From contig NZ_VJXQ01000001.1 of NCBI RefSeq assembly GCF_007655485.1, forward strand, positions 786,817 to 850,816: 64,000 nt of DNA. The letters are read 5' to 3'. Source of the stretch: Halobellus captivus. Lineage in GTDB: Archaea; Halobacteriota; Halobacteria; Halobacteriales; Haloferacaceae. Below the pieces are notes generated by a model. The model was given only the letters and a program-made list of their open reading frames with translations, was not told the origin of the DNA and ran no database searches. The position numbers and the translations under genes were made by a program. How positions within the stretch are numbered: position 1 is the first letter of the stretch; each line of letters opens with the position of its first letter. This document shows positions 16,908 through 25,664 of this stretch, piece by piece.

Positions 16908-17507
16908 TCAGACCGGAAGCTCGGCGTCGGGTCCGACGACCCGATCGGGGTCGTCGGGGACGCGCCAGTCGGTCGTGAGTTCGAGTAGCTGGAGCAGCAT
17001 CACGCCGGTCGCGCCCCAGACGGTGTAGTCGCCGACGTGGAAGAAGTGGACTCGCCGCGCGCCGTAGGTCGGGTGCTCGCGCCGTTCGGATTCGTAGTTG
17101 TCGAGGTCGGTGAGCTCCGCGACCGAGAGCGCGACGACCTCGGCGACCTCGCGCTCGTCCGGGTCGTACTCGCGGTCGGGGATCCGCGCGACGTACGGCC
17201 GCACGGCGTAGTCGGTGACTGTTCGAATGTCGTCGAGTCGACCGACGACGCTCGCCTCGTCGGGCCGAAGGCCGATCTCCTCGTCCGCTTCGCGGAGTGC
17301 CGTCGCACACAGGTCGGCGTCGACGGGTTCCCGCGACCCGCCCGGAAAGCTCATCTGGCCCGGGTGCTCGCCGAGGTGGTCCGCGCGTCGCGTAAAGAGG
17401 ACGTACGGCTCGCCGTCCCGTTCGAGGACGGGTGCGAGGACCGCCGCTTGCTGGCCCGCACCGTCGACCGCGGTCGGTGCGTGCGCCGCCACACGCGAGA
17501 GCTCCAT
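16908..17507 (-). CDS. NUDIX hydrolase, CoA pyrophosphatase-like
   Basis: A 199-residue NUDIX protein. LFTRRADHLGEHPGQMSFPG is the segment that marks CoA diphosphatases (UPF0035 signature), followed by the NUDIX helix ALREADEEIGL with its metal-binding Glu residues. It probably hydrolyses CoA or a CoA derivative to phosphopantetheine and 3',5'-ADP. The start at 17507 is supported by a TATA box about 30 bases upstream; the longer frame to 17633 is unlikely. Confidence 0.88.
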   Translation of the reverse strand: MELSRVAAHAPTAVDGAGQQAAVLAPVLERDGEPYVLFTRRADHLGEHPGQMSFPGGSREPVDADLCATALREADEEIGLRPDEASVVGRLDDIRTVTDYAVRPYVARIPDREYDPDEREVAEVVALSVAELTDLDNYESERREHPTYGARRVHFFHVGDYTVWGATGVMLLQLLELTTDWRVPDDPDRVVGPDAELPV

Positions 17508-17534
17508 CTTGAGAGGGACGTACGACCTCGGAGT

Positions 17535-17542
17535 GCTTATAC
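17535..17542 (-). promoter_or_regulatory. TATA box of the NUDIX gene
   Basis: The minus strand reads gtataagc about 30 bases before ATG 17507, so this gene is transcribed on its own even though it follows the gpgS-like pair in the same direction. Confidence 0.55.
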
Positions 17543-17701
17543 TGTCCGCTGAGGATTCGTGAAGGATTCGCGGTGAACCCCGAGAGAGCACGCCGTTCTC
17601 CTCGCTTCTCGGATCGCCCTCCTTCCATCTCACTCCTCAGACCGCTTCCGGCTCCCCTCACTCCTCAGACCGCTCCCCCTCCGCAAACACCGAATCGCTT
17701 C

Positions 17702-18178
17702 TCACTCATCGAGCGCGTCGGCCAAGCGGTCACGGAGGTCGTCGACGGCGACTCGATCGGACCACACGGCCACGTCGTACGTGACGTCGAGGACGTCTCG
17801 CATCGCCGCTTCGTCGCCCGCGTCGACGGCGCGAGCCGCTTCCGCGGTGAGCCGCGCTTCGACCGCGTCGCTCGCGGCGTCGCGGTCGACGTCGCGCTCA
17901 GGAATCTCGAGGATGTGCGGGAGGTCCTCGGCGTTCGCCGGGAGGGTGGGAAACGCGGCGGGGCCGGGAACGAGAAACGACTGACCGTCGCGCTCGTACC
18001 GGACGATTGCGTAGGCATCGACCGCGTCCTCGACGGCGTCCGAAGCCACCGGTTCGTCGACCGCGCCGCCTTGCTTGAACGCCAGTTCGTCGAGCGCCTG
18101 TCGCAGCTCTGCGGGGGTAAGCGCGCCGAAGAGGTCGACGACGCCCGCCAATTCGTCGGTCTGCAGTTCGGTCGTCAC
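17702..18178 (-). CDS. Conserved haloarchaeal protein, unknown function
   Basis: A 158-residue acidic protein with no motif I can assign. It opens LAGVVDLFGALTPAELRQAL, a helical segment, and continues with FLVPGPAAFPTLPANAEDLP and a helical C-terminus. The GTG start overlaps the stop of the GpgS-like gene (GTGA), so it is translationally coupled to it and may act in the same process. The open frame runs much further upstream, but that stretch is antisense or off-frame to the GpgS-like gene. Confidence 0.75.
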   Translation of the reverse strand: MTTELQTDELAGVVDLFGALTPAELRQALDELAFKQGGAVDEPVASDAVEDAVDAYAIVRYERDGQSFLVPGPAAFPTLPANAEDLPHILEIPERDVDRDAASDAVEARLTAEAARAVDAGDEAAMRDVLDVTYDVAVWSDRVAVDDLRDRLADALDE

Positions 18179-19320
18179 TCGCCGATCCCCCGGACGTCGG
18201 CGGCGGCGAGGTCGCTCTTCTCCGAATTCGCCGCACCTTTGAGGTCCGCTTCGGCCGCGGTGGCCACCGCGTCGGGGGAGAGCGAGACGTCCTCCCACGC
18301 GGGCAGTCTGTCGTCGGCCTCCGGGGGTTCGGTGATCGCCGCCGCGTACTGGGATACTTGCGAGCGCTCGTGGTTGCGGTCGAACCGCAACTCGTTGAAC
18401 GCCGCATCCAACGCATACTGATCGACGAGCGTCCGTGCAGTCTCGCGGTAGCGACCTCTGAGCGTCGAGAAATCGACCTCGACCCCGTGTTCGAGGACGC
18501 TCCGGAGGAGCGTTTCGCCGACCGACCGGCTCATATCCGAAAGCCCGGTCGACCCGCCGACCGCGCGGTGGTCGTGTTCGTACGTTCCGAGGTCGACCTG
18601 CGCGGTGCCGTCGAATCCGGCGACGTCGAAGGCGTCGCCGAGCGTTCCGACCTCGAGCCCCCATTTCCGCGGCGGGCGGAGTCGACGGGCGGTCTCGGCA
18701 GTCGTCGCGAACTCGCCCGCGAGGGCGTAGCGAAACGAATCGAGGTACCGAAGGTACGGAGCCGGGTTCGCCTCCACGAGCGTGCGGACGAGCGGAACGT
18801 AGAAGAGACGAAAGAGCCGTCCGTAGAGGCGGGAGTCCTCGACGCGGGCGTAGTAGCCCTTCGAGAAGTCGTAGCCGCGCGTGAGCGGGAACAGTAGCCG
18901 TCGGACGAACGACTCGTCGTACGTCGTCGTGTCGGCGTCGTGGACGACGACGAACGGTTCGGCGGTCGCGCAGCCGAGCCCGAGCCAGACGTCGCGGCCT
19001 TTCCCGCGCTCGCCGTCGAGTCCGGCTTCCGAGAGCAACGAGGCCACTCGCGGACCGTCGCACCACAGCAGATCGAGATCCAGATCGAATCCCGAGAGCC
19101 ACTCGCGCACAGGGGCGACGCGGTCGGCGGATGCGCGCAAGGGAACGACGACCCGGGCGGGATCGAGCCCTTCGAGCACGCCCAGCACCCGGTTCGCGGC
19201 GGGCGTCTCGTACTCGCGCTCCGCCATCGGCACGACGACCGCGGTCCGATCTGTCGGGGCGCTCGGGAACGGGTCCGCGAGGTCGTGGAGGGTCGCCACC
19301 CGCGATTGCACGTACTCCAT
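18175..19320 (-). CDS. GpgS-like glycosyltransferase (glucosyl-3-phosphoglycerate synthase family)
   Basis: A 381-residue GT-A enzyme of the GT81/GT55 type. TAVVVPMAEREYETPAA starts the nucleotide-binding fold, the metal-binding DxD is VVVHDADTTTY, and RRLRPPRKWGLEVGTLGDAF matches the acceptor side of glucosyl- and mannosyl-3-phosphoglycerate synthases. The expected product is glucosyl-3-phosphoglycerate, a precursor of the solute glucosylglycerate; I see no phosphatase gene beside it. ATG 19320 is preceded by a Shine-Dalgarno-like gaggag and by a TATA-like ttttta near 19376-19380. Confidence 0.8.
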   Translation of the reverse strand: MEYVQSRVATLHDLADPFPSAPTDRTAVVVPMAEREYETPAANRVLGVLEGLDPARVVVPLRASADRVAPVREWLSGFDLDLDLLWCDGPRVASLLSEAGLDGERGKGRDVWLGLGCATAEPFVVVHDADTTTYDESFVRRLLFPLTRGYDFSKGYYARVEDSRLYGRLFRLFYVPLVRTLVEANPAPYLRYLDSFRYALAGEFATTAETARRLRPPRKWGLEVGTLGDAFDVAGFDGTAQVDLGTYEHDHRAVGGSTGLSDMSRSVGETLLRSVLEHGVEVDFSTLRGRYRETARTLVDQYALDAAFNELRFDRNHERSQVSQYAAAITEPPEADDRLPAWEDVSLSPDAVATAAEADLKGAANSEKSDLAAADVRGIGE

Positions 19321-19645
19321 CGGAGTCTCCTCAGGACGGCACGAGCAAAAGCGCGGGGGTTCCGGCGGCGAGCATTTTTATGTCAACGCGCGGCCAGACG
19401 CGCCGTGATCTGAGAGCGACCTCGCGTCGGGCTGCGGTTGTTCGGCACGTCGACGCGGGGCGATCCTGGCGCGAGGAGGGCGCGCCACGGTCAATGCGGG
19501 TGCCGACTGCACGCCCAGACGTATTTGCGAGTCCCGGCAACACGTCTATGGACTACTTGGGAGTCCCGACAACACGTCCACGGATACGAGCGAGTCCCGA
19601 TCGCCATCTACGACCGATCGCGGCCGACGGATTAGCAGAGGACGC
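19321..19645. other. Intergenic region with promoter and degenerate repeats
   Basis: A 325-base spacer between the GpgS-like gene and the 3' end of the MFS gene. It holds the AT-rich box gcatttttatgtc (19372-19384), suited to leftward transcription of the GpgS-like gene, and a repeat at 19529-19600. A 14-codon frame on the minus strand (19375-19331) starts inside the TATA region and is probably not transcribed from its ATG. No convincing gene is present. Confidence 0.6.
19529..19600. repeat. About 31-bp tandem repeat, 2.3 copies
   Basis: Units begin at 19529, 19561 and 19592 with gagtcccg; the first two continue (g/a)caacacgtc. The array is about 45 bases downstream of the MFS stop codon. 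Confidence 0.75.
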
Positions 19646-20809
19646 TCACTGCGGGAGCCGGTTACTGCGCTGGAGCACGAGAAGCCCCACGGCGACGACC
19701 GTGAGCCCGAGCGACAGCTGCGTGAAGATGGCGTCGTACGCGAACCCCGCCTCGCGAAGCGCGCCGACCGCCGAGGAGCCCGTGGCTTGGACGACCATCA
19801 TCCCGCCGGAGTACCACGCGTACGCGCTCGCTCTCGACTCATCGGGGAGCGTATCGAGCAGATAGGTGTCGACAGCGGGAAACAGGCTGTGAAGGACGTA
19901 TCCGATCACCGCCGTGAGAACGACGATTGCGATGACTCCGGTGGTGACCGTCAGCACCAGCACGCAGATCGTGAACCCGCTGATGATCGCGAGGATATAC
20001 GGCACGCGCGGCAGTTCGTCCGCCAGTCTCCCGGAGACGAAAAACGCGGGCACGCCCGCCGCGAAGATCACTGTCAGGAGGTTCTTCGCCGTCGCGTCGG
20101 AGAGCCCCTTCGTGATCATGTACAGCTCGTAGAAGTTGAACAGGCCCTGCCAGACGAAGCCGGTCGCACCGACGACGACGACGCCGAGAAGGACGGCCCG
20201 CCACTCCGAGCGGATCGCGGCGACGATGTCGCGGTCCGCCGAGCCAGCGTCGGGAAGCGTCGTCGAGCGAGCCACGAAAAACAGAGTGATCGTGACGAGA
20301 GCGGCCGCGACCGCAATCGCTGCGAAGACGACCCGCCAGTCGAAAAACAGCGTGAGAAAGAGCGTGACGAGCGGCGCGGCCGCCGCCGCCGCGATCTGAC
20401 TCGTCATTCCGTGAACGCCGAGCGCCCAGCCGACGCTATCGGGATAGAGTTCGCTGACCAGCGGGTTTGCGGCGACGAAGTACGCGCCCGCCGCGAGGCC
20501 CATCAGGAACGCCCCGATGGCGACCATTGCCACCGACGTCGCGCTGGCGATGAACACTGACGCCCCCGTGAGGACGCCTCCGGCAGCCAGAATCACTCGG
20601 TGACGCGGAACACGCGTGAGCAACCATCCCGTCGGAACGCGCGGGAACGCGCTACCGAGCCACGCGAGCGTCGCGATCAGTCCGGCCGTCCCCTCGCCGA
20701 TCTGAAACACGGCGATGAACTCACCGAGCAGCGGCGCGAAGATGACTCGCCCCAAATTGACGAGGAAGATCAGCGAACAGAGCGTACCGAAGAGACGTCG
20801 CCGGGACAC
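19646..20809 (-). CDS. Major facilitator superfamily transporter
   Basis: A 387-residue protein with about 12 membrane helices. The loop between helices 2 and 3 carries RVPTGWLLTRVPRHRVILAA, a variant of the MFS motif A, and FLMGLAAGAYFVAANPLVSE is helix 4-5-like. A charged loop (about 185-205) splits the two halves. Substrate is unknown; the layout resembles drug/metabolite and nitrate-type carriers. GTG start, divergent from the small zinc protein. Confidence 0.87.
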   Translation of the reverse strand: MSRRRLFGTLCSLIFLVNLGRVIFAPLLGEFIAVFQIGEGTAGLIATLAWLGSAFPRVPTGWLLTRVPRHRVILAAGGVLTGASVFIASATSVAMVAIGAFLMGLAAGAYFVAANPLVSELYPDSVGWALGVHGMTSQIAAAAAAPLVTLFLTLFFDWRVVFAAIAVAAALVTITLFFVARSTTLPDAGSADRDIVAAIRSEWRAVLLGVVVVGATGFVWQGLFNFYELYMITKGLSDATAKNLLTVIFAAGVPAFFVSGRLADELPRVPYILAIISGFTICVLVLTVTTGVIAIVVLTAVIGYVLHSLFPAVDTYLLDTLPDESRASAYAWYSGGMMVVQATGSSAVGALREAGFAYDAIFTQLSLGLTVVAVGLLVLQRSNRLPQ

Positions 20810-20874
20810 GGAGGCGTTTCGCCGCCGGAGAACTTCAACTGTTGCGGTCGGACACCGGGGATTCGAGACTGGGT

Positions 20875-20881
20875 CTTTTTA
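20875..20881 (+). promoter_or_regulatory. TATA box of the small zinc finger gene
   Basis: The sequence cttttta is about 29 bases before ATG 20908, fitting a leaderless transcript and ruling out the longer frame from 20842. Confidence 0.55.
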
Positions 20882-20907
20882 CCGTACGGGCGCGTACCCG
20901 AGTGAGT

Positions 20908-21078
20908 ATGAAGACGACTCGGAAGGGGCTTCGAGAGGGGGAGCTCGAGAAAGACACGTACGGGCGGCTGAACTGCCAGGAATGCGGCGAGTCGTTGAAG
21001 ACGAAGAACGATCCGGACGAGGTGTTCACGGTGCGTCGGTGCCAAAGCTGCGAACGCGAGTGGAAAGAACTCCGATAG
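20908..21078 (+). CDS. HVO_0758-like small zinc finger protein
   Basis: A 56-residue protein with two CxxC knuckles, CQECGESL and CQSCEREW, forming one zinc site. The N-terminus MKTTRKGLREGELEKDTYGR and the whole layout closely match what I remember of HVO_0758 from Haloferax volcanii, a single-zinc microprotein. The role is unknown; DNA, RNA or protein binding are all possible. Confidence 0.85.
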   Translation: MKTTRKGLREGELEKDTYGRLNCQECGESLKTKNDPDEVFTVRRCQSCEREWKELR

Positions 21079-21181
21079 AGCCGCTATCGACTCGCGACGC
21101 GACGGCCGTCTGGCTGTACGGGATTCGGCAACTCAGTGCACCGAAGCAGGCTCGAAACGAACTCGATTTTCGACCGGGACG

Positions 21182-22276
21182 CTACTCGAATACGGCGTCG
21201 AACGCGCGCGCCCCGAGCGGCTCGAACGTCCCCGCGGCGACGTTCTCGGGGACGTGTTCGGGAGAGCTCGTGCCGACGAGCGCGGTCGTGACGCCCGGTG
21301 CGCTCCGCGCGAAATTGATCGCTCGCTGAGCGTTCGTGTCGCCTCGTAACTCCGCGTCGACGGCGTCGGGAATCGATGACGCGAGCTGCCCCTGCGCGAG
21401 CGTCGCGCTCGCGACGACGTCGATTCCGGCCGCTTGCGCGTATTCAAGCGCGCTGACGTCTCTGTTTTCCGTCGGGTGTCGGTGCGCGGATACGGTGAAC
21501 GCGTCCGCCATCGCGACGTTGAACGGGAGTTGTACCGCAATCAGACCGGCGTCGTCGACGCCGACGGTTTCGGCCGCGGCCTCCGCGCGGGCAACGACCT
21601 CGGGGAGCGACAGGTACGAGTCGTGATCGCGCGGCACCCGAAACGCCTCCCACGTCGCGACGCCGTAGCCGCCGATATCGTCCGCGGCGCGCCGTCGTTC
21701 CAAGCGCTCGAACGCGGCTTCTAGCGCGTCGTACACTTCGTCCCGAGGCCTGGCGTGAAGCTGCGTTTCGGGGTTGTGGACGTAGTAGCAGTCGACGGAG
21801 TCGACGGCGAGGTTCGAGAGCGAGCGGTCGAGCATCGCGTCCAGGAACTCCGGCGCGATCGCGTGGCTCCCGCGGGCGAGGTCGTCGGTGTCGAGGAGAC
21901 CGGTCTCGAGGAATTCCCGGCGCACGTACGCGCTCGGGTCATCCGAGCGCACTCCATCGAACGGGATGAACCCGCCTTTCGTCCCGATGACGACTTCCTC
22001 GCGGTCGACGTCGGCTCGGCGGAGCGCCTCGCCGACGACGCGTTCGCTGCGCTGATGACGATAGTTGATCGCCGTGTCGACCACGTTGATCCCGGAGGAG
22101 AGCGCTTCTGCGATCGATTCGCGGTATCGCTCGTCCCGCGCGTCTGTCGGCTCGCCGAGGTACGTCCCGAGGCCGATGCTCGAAGCGACGCCCGGACCGA
22201 ACCGCCGGAAGTACGTCCTCGCGAACGCGTCGCCGAACCGATCGCGATAGCCCCAGGTCCCCTGACTCGTCGCCAT
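21182..22276 (-). CDS. Aldo/keto reductase
   Basis: A 364-residue (beta/alpha)8 NAD(P)H-dependent oxidoreductase. The Asp and Tyr of the catalytic tetrad are in VVDTAINYRHQRSE, the Lys in EEVVIGTKGGF, the His in CYYVHNPETQ, and the cofactor site is in TTALVGTSSPEHV. It is longer than typical AKRs (about 320) through a loop around 110-130. It begins about 110 bases downstream of the DHH gene in the same direction. The substrate is not evident. Confidence 0.9.
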   Translation of the reverse strand: MATSQGTWGYRDRFGDAFARTYFRRFGPGVASSIGLGTYLGEPTDARDERYRESIAEALSSGINVVDTAINYRHQRSERVVGEALRRADVDREEVVIGTKGGFIPFDGVRSDDPSAYVRREFLETGLLDTDDLARGSHAIAPEFLDAMLDRSLSNLAVDSVDCYYVHNPETQLHARPRDEVYDALEAAFERLERRRAADDIGGYGVATWEAFRVPRDHDSYLSLPEVVARAEAAAETVGVDDAGLIAVQLPFNVAMADAFTVSAHRHPTENRDVSALEYAQAAGIDVVASATLAQGQLASSIPDAVDAELRGDTNAQRAINFARSAPGVTTALVGTSSPEHVPENVAAGTFEPLGARAFDAVFE

Positions 22277-22385
22277 AGCGGTGCGTACGGGGTAGGTAGG
22301 TAAACGAGCGTCGGATCGGTAGTGCGTCGTGGGATCGGATCGACAGCGATCAGGAGGTCGGATCGCTAGCAGTCGGGGGGCCGGG

Positions 22386-23579
22386 TTAAACGTCCCCAGA
22401 TAACGAGTCGAAGAGCCGTTCGCGGAGGGCCTCACGCGAGATCTCGCCGCCGAATTCGGTTTTGATCGTCCCGTTCGACAGCGAGAGTTGGCCGCCGCCC
22501 ATCCGAGCGTGGCCGCCCGCGGAGCCGTCGCGGAGGTCCTCCAGGGCGGCTTCGAGAGTGTGGCCCATATGAACTCGGTCGTCGCGGGAGCGCCCCGAGA
22601 GGTGCACGACGCCGTTTCGCTCGCCGAGTACGACGACCGCGGTGACGCCCTCTAATTGCACGAGTTCGTCGGCCGCTTGCGGGATGGCATCGGCGTTCGA
22701 GACGCGGCCGACGTCGCTGACGGCGAACGGACCCCTGACGTCGCGACCCGCGATCGCTCGGGCTTTGAGTTCTAAGACTTCGGTCGAGACCTCCGGGTTG
22801 GCGATCCGATCCAGCTGGTCCTCGTCGACGCCGGAGTACAGAAAGCCCGCGGCGGCGAAGTCCGCGGCCGAACAGCCCGAAGTGAGCCGCTTCGTGTCGG
22901 TCAGGATACCGTAGAGCAGCCCGGTCGCGACTGTCGAGGGGATGGTGTAGGCGGCGTTGACCTCGCTCGCGTGCTTGGCTGGCGGGACCGGTTTGCCGTT
23001 GACATCGTCGAAGTACTCGGCGACGATACTCGCCGACGCCCCGTAGTCGGTTCTGACGTCGGTGAACGCCTCGCCCGTCCCGTCGCCCGGGTGGTGATCC
23101 ACGACAGCGAAGGGCAGCACGCTGTCGGATCCGGCGAACCCGCGCGGTTGGTTGTGATCGACGAGGACGACGTGTTCGGCCGCGACGTCGCTGACGTGGT
23201 GGATCTGTTCGACGTCGAGGTCGAGAACCGTCTGAAAGGCACGGTTTTCTTGGTGGCGGATCTGTCCCGGGTACTGGACCGAAGCGGACGCCCCGGCCTG
23301 TTCTGCGAGGGCCGCGACGGCGACCCCCGTCGCCATCGCGTCCGGGTCCGGGTTCGGATGGAGGAGCACCGCGACCTCGTCGAGACCGGCGACCGCCTCG
23401 AGAAACCGCGCGCCCATCGGCCGATTGTACCGCTGGAACGCGTACAGTCCGACGAGGATCGCGAACAGTCCCACGAGGGTCGCGAGAGTGAGTGCCGGGT
23501 ACGCCCGAATGAGGGAGAAGACCGAATCGAAAAGCTCCTGGCCGGAGACTTGCCCGAAGCCGGAGCGAGACAGACCCAT
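22386..23579 (-). CDS. Membrane-anchored DHH-family phosphoesterase
   Basis: A 397-residue protein. One membrane helix near the N-terminus (LIRAYPALTLATLVGLFAIL) precedes a DHH domain with LLHPNPDPDAMATG, VLVDHNQPRG and the name-giving VVDHHPGDG, and a DHHA1 domain ending GGHARMGGGQLSL. DHH/DHHA1 proteins with a membrane anchor recall GdpP-like or nanoRNase enzymes that cleave cyclic dinucleotides or short oligonucleotides with Mn2+. The start at 23579 sets the helix close to the N-terminus. Confidence 0.88.
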   Translation of the reverse strand: MGLSRSGFGQVSGQELFDSVFSLIRAYPALTLATLVGLFAILVGLYAFQRYNRPMGARFLEAVAGLDEVAVLLHPNPDPDAMATGVAVAALAEQAGASASVQYPGQIRHQENRAFQTVLDLDVEQIHHVSDVAAEHVVLVDHNQPRGFAGSDSVLPFAVVDHHPGDGTGEAFTDVRTDYGASASIVAEYFDDVNGKPVPPAKHASEVNAAYTIPSTVATGLLYGILTDTKRLTSGCSAADFAAAGFLYSGVDEDQLDRIANPEVSTEVLELKARAIAGRDVRGPFAVSDVGRVSNADAIPQAADELVQLEGVTAVVVLGERNGVVHLSGRSRDDRVHMGHTLEAALEDLRDGSAGGHARMGGGQLSLSNGTIKTEFGGEISREALRERLFDSLSGDV

Positions 23580-23687
23580 ACGTGCCGAGTGAGAGTGCAC
23601 CCCTAAGAAGATTCCCACGAAGTGTGGCCGACACTGGACAACTGACGAGCTGATCTGGTCCAATCACGTCGAGGACGCCTTCGACAG

Positions 23688-24599
23688 TCAGATGTCGTCG
23701 GGGTTCGTCCCTGCTCGAAACGACTCGATCGCGTCGCGGTACCCCTCGCGGTACGTCGGGTACCGGAGTTCGTAGCCCAGTTCGCGGAGTCGGTCGTTCG
23801 AACAGCGCTTGCTGGTCTGAAGACGCCGCTTGGCGGCCGTCGAGAGGTCCGGATCGTCGAGACGCTCCTCGATCGTGCGTTTCGGCGGCGAGGGAACACC
23901 GCACTCCGCGGCCAGCCAGTCCGCGAACGTCCACTTGTCGACGGGTTCGTCGTCGGCCACCAGGACCACCTCTCCGCGCGCTGCGTCGGCGTCGAGGAGG
24001 AAGGCGACCCCGCCCGCGGCGTCGTCGCGGTGGACCATATTCAGGTACCCCTCCGTCACCGGCCCGTCGAGATATCGCGCGAGCCGATAGCGGCGCGGAC
24101 CGTACAGCCCGGCGAAGCGCGCGACCGTCCCGTCGATTCCCGCGGCGGCGGCCTCCTCGCGTGCGACGCGCTCGGCTTCGGCGAGGACGCGCGTCTTTTC
24201 GGTCGTGGGGTCGATCGGCGTCTCCTCGTCGACGAAGTCGCCGCCGTGGTCGCCGTAGACGCCGGTCGAGGAGGTGTAGACGAGTCGGTCCGGCGGCGAC
24301 GCGCGGGCGGCGTACTCGTCGATTACGTTGCGCAGGCCGTCGACGTAGACCCGCTGGGCGTCCTCAGCACCACGGCCGCCGGAACTCGCCGCGAAGATCA
24401 CCCACTCCGCGTCGGGGAGCGATGCGAGCGAACTGGGAGCGGTCGCGTCCGCTCGACAGGGATCGAGTCCGGTTGCTTCGACGACGTCGAGCCCGTCGTC
24501 AGACCGACGGACGCCGGTCACCTCGTGGTCGGCCTCGCGGAGCTGTCGGCCGAGTTCGAGACCGACGTAACCGCAGCCGACGATGACGGCGCGGACCAT
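23688..24599 (-). CDS. NAD(P)-dependent sugar-epimerase-like (atypical SDR) protein
   Basis: A 303-residue Rossmann protein with VIVGCGYVGLELG at the N-terminus and LVYTSSTGVYGDHGGDFVDE mid-protein, as in YeeZ-type extended SDRs. The catalytic YxxxK is not clearly conserved (TEKTRVLAEAE stands there), so it may be an atypical SDR. Its ATG overlaps the stop of the upstream gene (TGATG). The substrate is unknown. Confidence 0.85.
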   Translation of the reverse strand: MVRAVIVGCGYVGLELGRQLREADHEVTGVRRSDDGLDVVEATGLDPCRADATAPSSLASLPDAEWVIFAASSGGRGAEDAQRVYVDGLRNVIDEYAARASPPDRLVYTSSTGVYGDHGGDFVDEETPIDPTTEKTRVLAEAERVAREEAAAAGIDGTVARFAGLYGPRRYRLARYLDGPVTEGYLNMVHRDDAAGGVAFLLDADAARGEVVLVADDEPVDKWTFADWLAAECGVPSPPKRTIEERLDDPDLSTAAKRRLQTSKRCSNDRLRELGYELRYPTYREGYRDAIESFRAGTNPDDI

Positions 24600-25030
24600 C
24601 AGCGATCGTTCCGGACGGCGAGATACCGTTGGACCGCCGCGAGCTGTTCGAGCGTCATCGCGGTTCGCCCTTCGAGCGCCTGCTGGACCTCCTGTCCGGT
24701 GAGATCGAGGTCCACGTTCGAGGCGATGGCGTCGACGTCGACGACGCCGGTTGTCATCGCCATCAGGAGGTGATCGCGGAGTTCGAGAACGATCGAGTCC
24801 GCGTCCGGGCGGGCGTCGTCGAGTGCGAGGATCGACGCGGCGTCGGCGACTCGCAGGTGCGGAACGGGGCCGTCGGCGAGCGCGGCGACCGTATCGAGAT
24901 CGACGTCGGCGTCGGCGGCGACGGTTTCGACGCCGAGGTCCGTCACGACGGCTCGGAGTTGTGCTTCGTACGCCTCGCGTACCTCCGCGGGCGTCAGCGA
25001 TGCGGGTTCCTCGGCCGCGTCGTACAGCAT
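24599..25030 (-). CDS. Conserved haloarchaeal protein (DUF5791-like)
   Basis: A 143-residue acidic, mostly helical protein with no catalytic motif. It opens SLTPAEVREAYEAQLRAVV and ends EGRTAMTLEQLAAVQRYLAV, the pattern I associate with the haloarchaeal family DUF5791. It is the first gene of a leftward pair with the epimerase-like protein and diverges from the ferritin-like operon. Confidence 0.75.
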   Translation of the reverse strand: MLYDAAEEPASLTPAEVREAYEAQLRAVVTDLGVETVAADADVDLDTVAALADGPVPHLRVADAASILALDDARPDADSIVLELRDHLLMAMTTGVVDVDAIASNVDLDLTGQEVQQALEGRTAMTLEQLAAVQRYLAVRNDR

Positions 25031-25104
25031 ACCCGCACTCGCCGCTCCGGCGGCAAAACGGTTTCCGAACGGATCAGTGAGCGACGCCGGTTGCGAGGGA
25101 ACCG

Positions 25105-25110
25105 CTTAAG
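25105..25110 (+). promoter_or_regulatory. TATA-like box of the ferritin-like/DtxR operon
   Basis: The sequence cttaag is about 27 bases before ATG 25135. That places the transcript start at the leader mini-ORF and not at the ferritin-like GTG at 25173. Confidence 0.5.
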
Positions 25111-25134
25111 TCGGTCACTACCCACCCAACGAGT

Positions 25135-25176
25135 ATGAACCGTGTGTCGCCCGCTACCGGGGAGGTGCACCCGTGA
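25135..25176 (+). CDS. 13-codon leader mini-ORF coupled to the ferritin-like gene
   Basis: Reads MNRVSPATGEVHP then TGA. The ATG is at leaderless distance from the TATA box, the frame contains a full Shine-Dalgarno ggaggtg (25161-25167), and its stop overlaps the downstream GTG start (GTGA). Termination-reinitiation is the natural reading. Whether the peptide itself matters is unknown. Confidence 0.5.
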   Translation: MNRVSPATGEVHP

Positions 25177-25664
25177 GCGTCGGCCACCGCGTCACTTCCG
25201 ACCACCAGCTCGCGCGACTCCTCCAGATCGGGATCGTCCTCGAGGAGGTCGTCGAGGCTCGGTCGTATCACCACTACCAGTCGCTGGAGGACGCGCCGAC
25301 GTTGGATCCCGACATCGAGACGCTCTTGGAACACGCCGCGGAGGAGTCGGCCGAGCACCGCAAGCGACTCGAAGGGCTGATCGAAGGACTCGACGCCGAA
25401 AGCATTCCGTTCGAGGAGATCAAAACGCTCGTCGAAGCGCGCTACGGCGGAACCGAGCCCGAGGACTTCGACGACATCCTCTACGATCAGCTGTGCAACG
25501 AGGAGACCGCGTACAAGTTCTACGACGACCTCATCGGGGCGCTGCGCGCGTCGGATGCAACGTTCGGGATCGACCGCGGCCACCTCATCGACACGCTCGT
25601 GGAGATCCGCGAGGAGGAAGCCGAAGGTGTCGAAGAAGTCACGAAGCTGATGAACACCCGCTAA
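25173..25664 (+). CDS. Ferritin-like (rubrerythrin-type) protein
   Basis: A 163-residue four-helix protein. Helix 1 has LQIGIVLEEVVEARSYHHY, helix 2 LEHAAEESAEHRKRLEGLIE, helix 4 LIDTLVEIREEEAEGVEEVT; the repeated Glu and ExxH patterns fit a carboxylate-bridged di-iron or di-manganese site. No rubredoxin domain is attached. It probably stores iron or removes peroxide. GTG start at 25173 with a strong Shine-Dalgarno 5 bases upstream. Its stop codon overlaps a second mini-ORF leading into a metal-dependent repressor gene, consistent with a metal-homeostasis unit. Confidence 0.82.
   Translation: MSVGHRVTSDHQLARLLQIGIVLEEVVEARSYHHYQSLEDAPTLDPDIETLLEHAAEESAEHRKRLEGLIEGLDAESIPFEEIKTLVEARYGGTEPEDFDDILYDQLCNEETAYKFYDDLIGALRASDATFGIDRGHLIDTLVEIREEEAEGVEEVTKLMNTR

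Noticed and set aside
19331-19375. A 14-codon minus-strand leader ORF before the GpgS-like gene
   Set aside because: Its ATG lies inside the likely TATA box, so it would not be on the transcript. The stop is also 10 bases from the next start and not overlapping.
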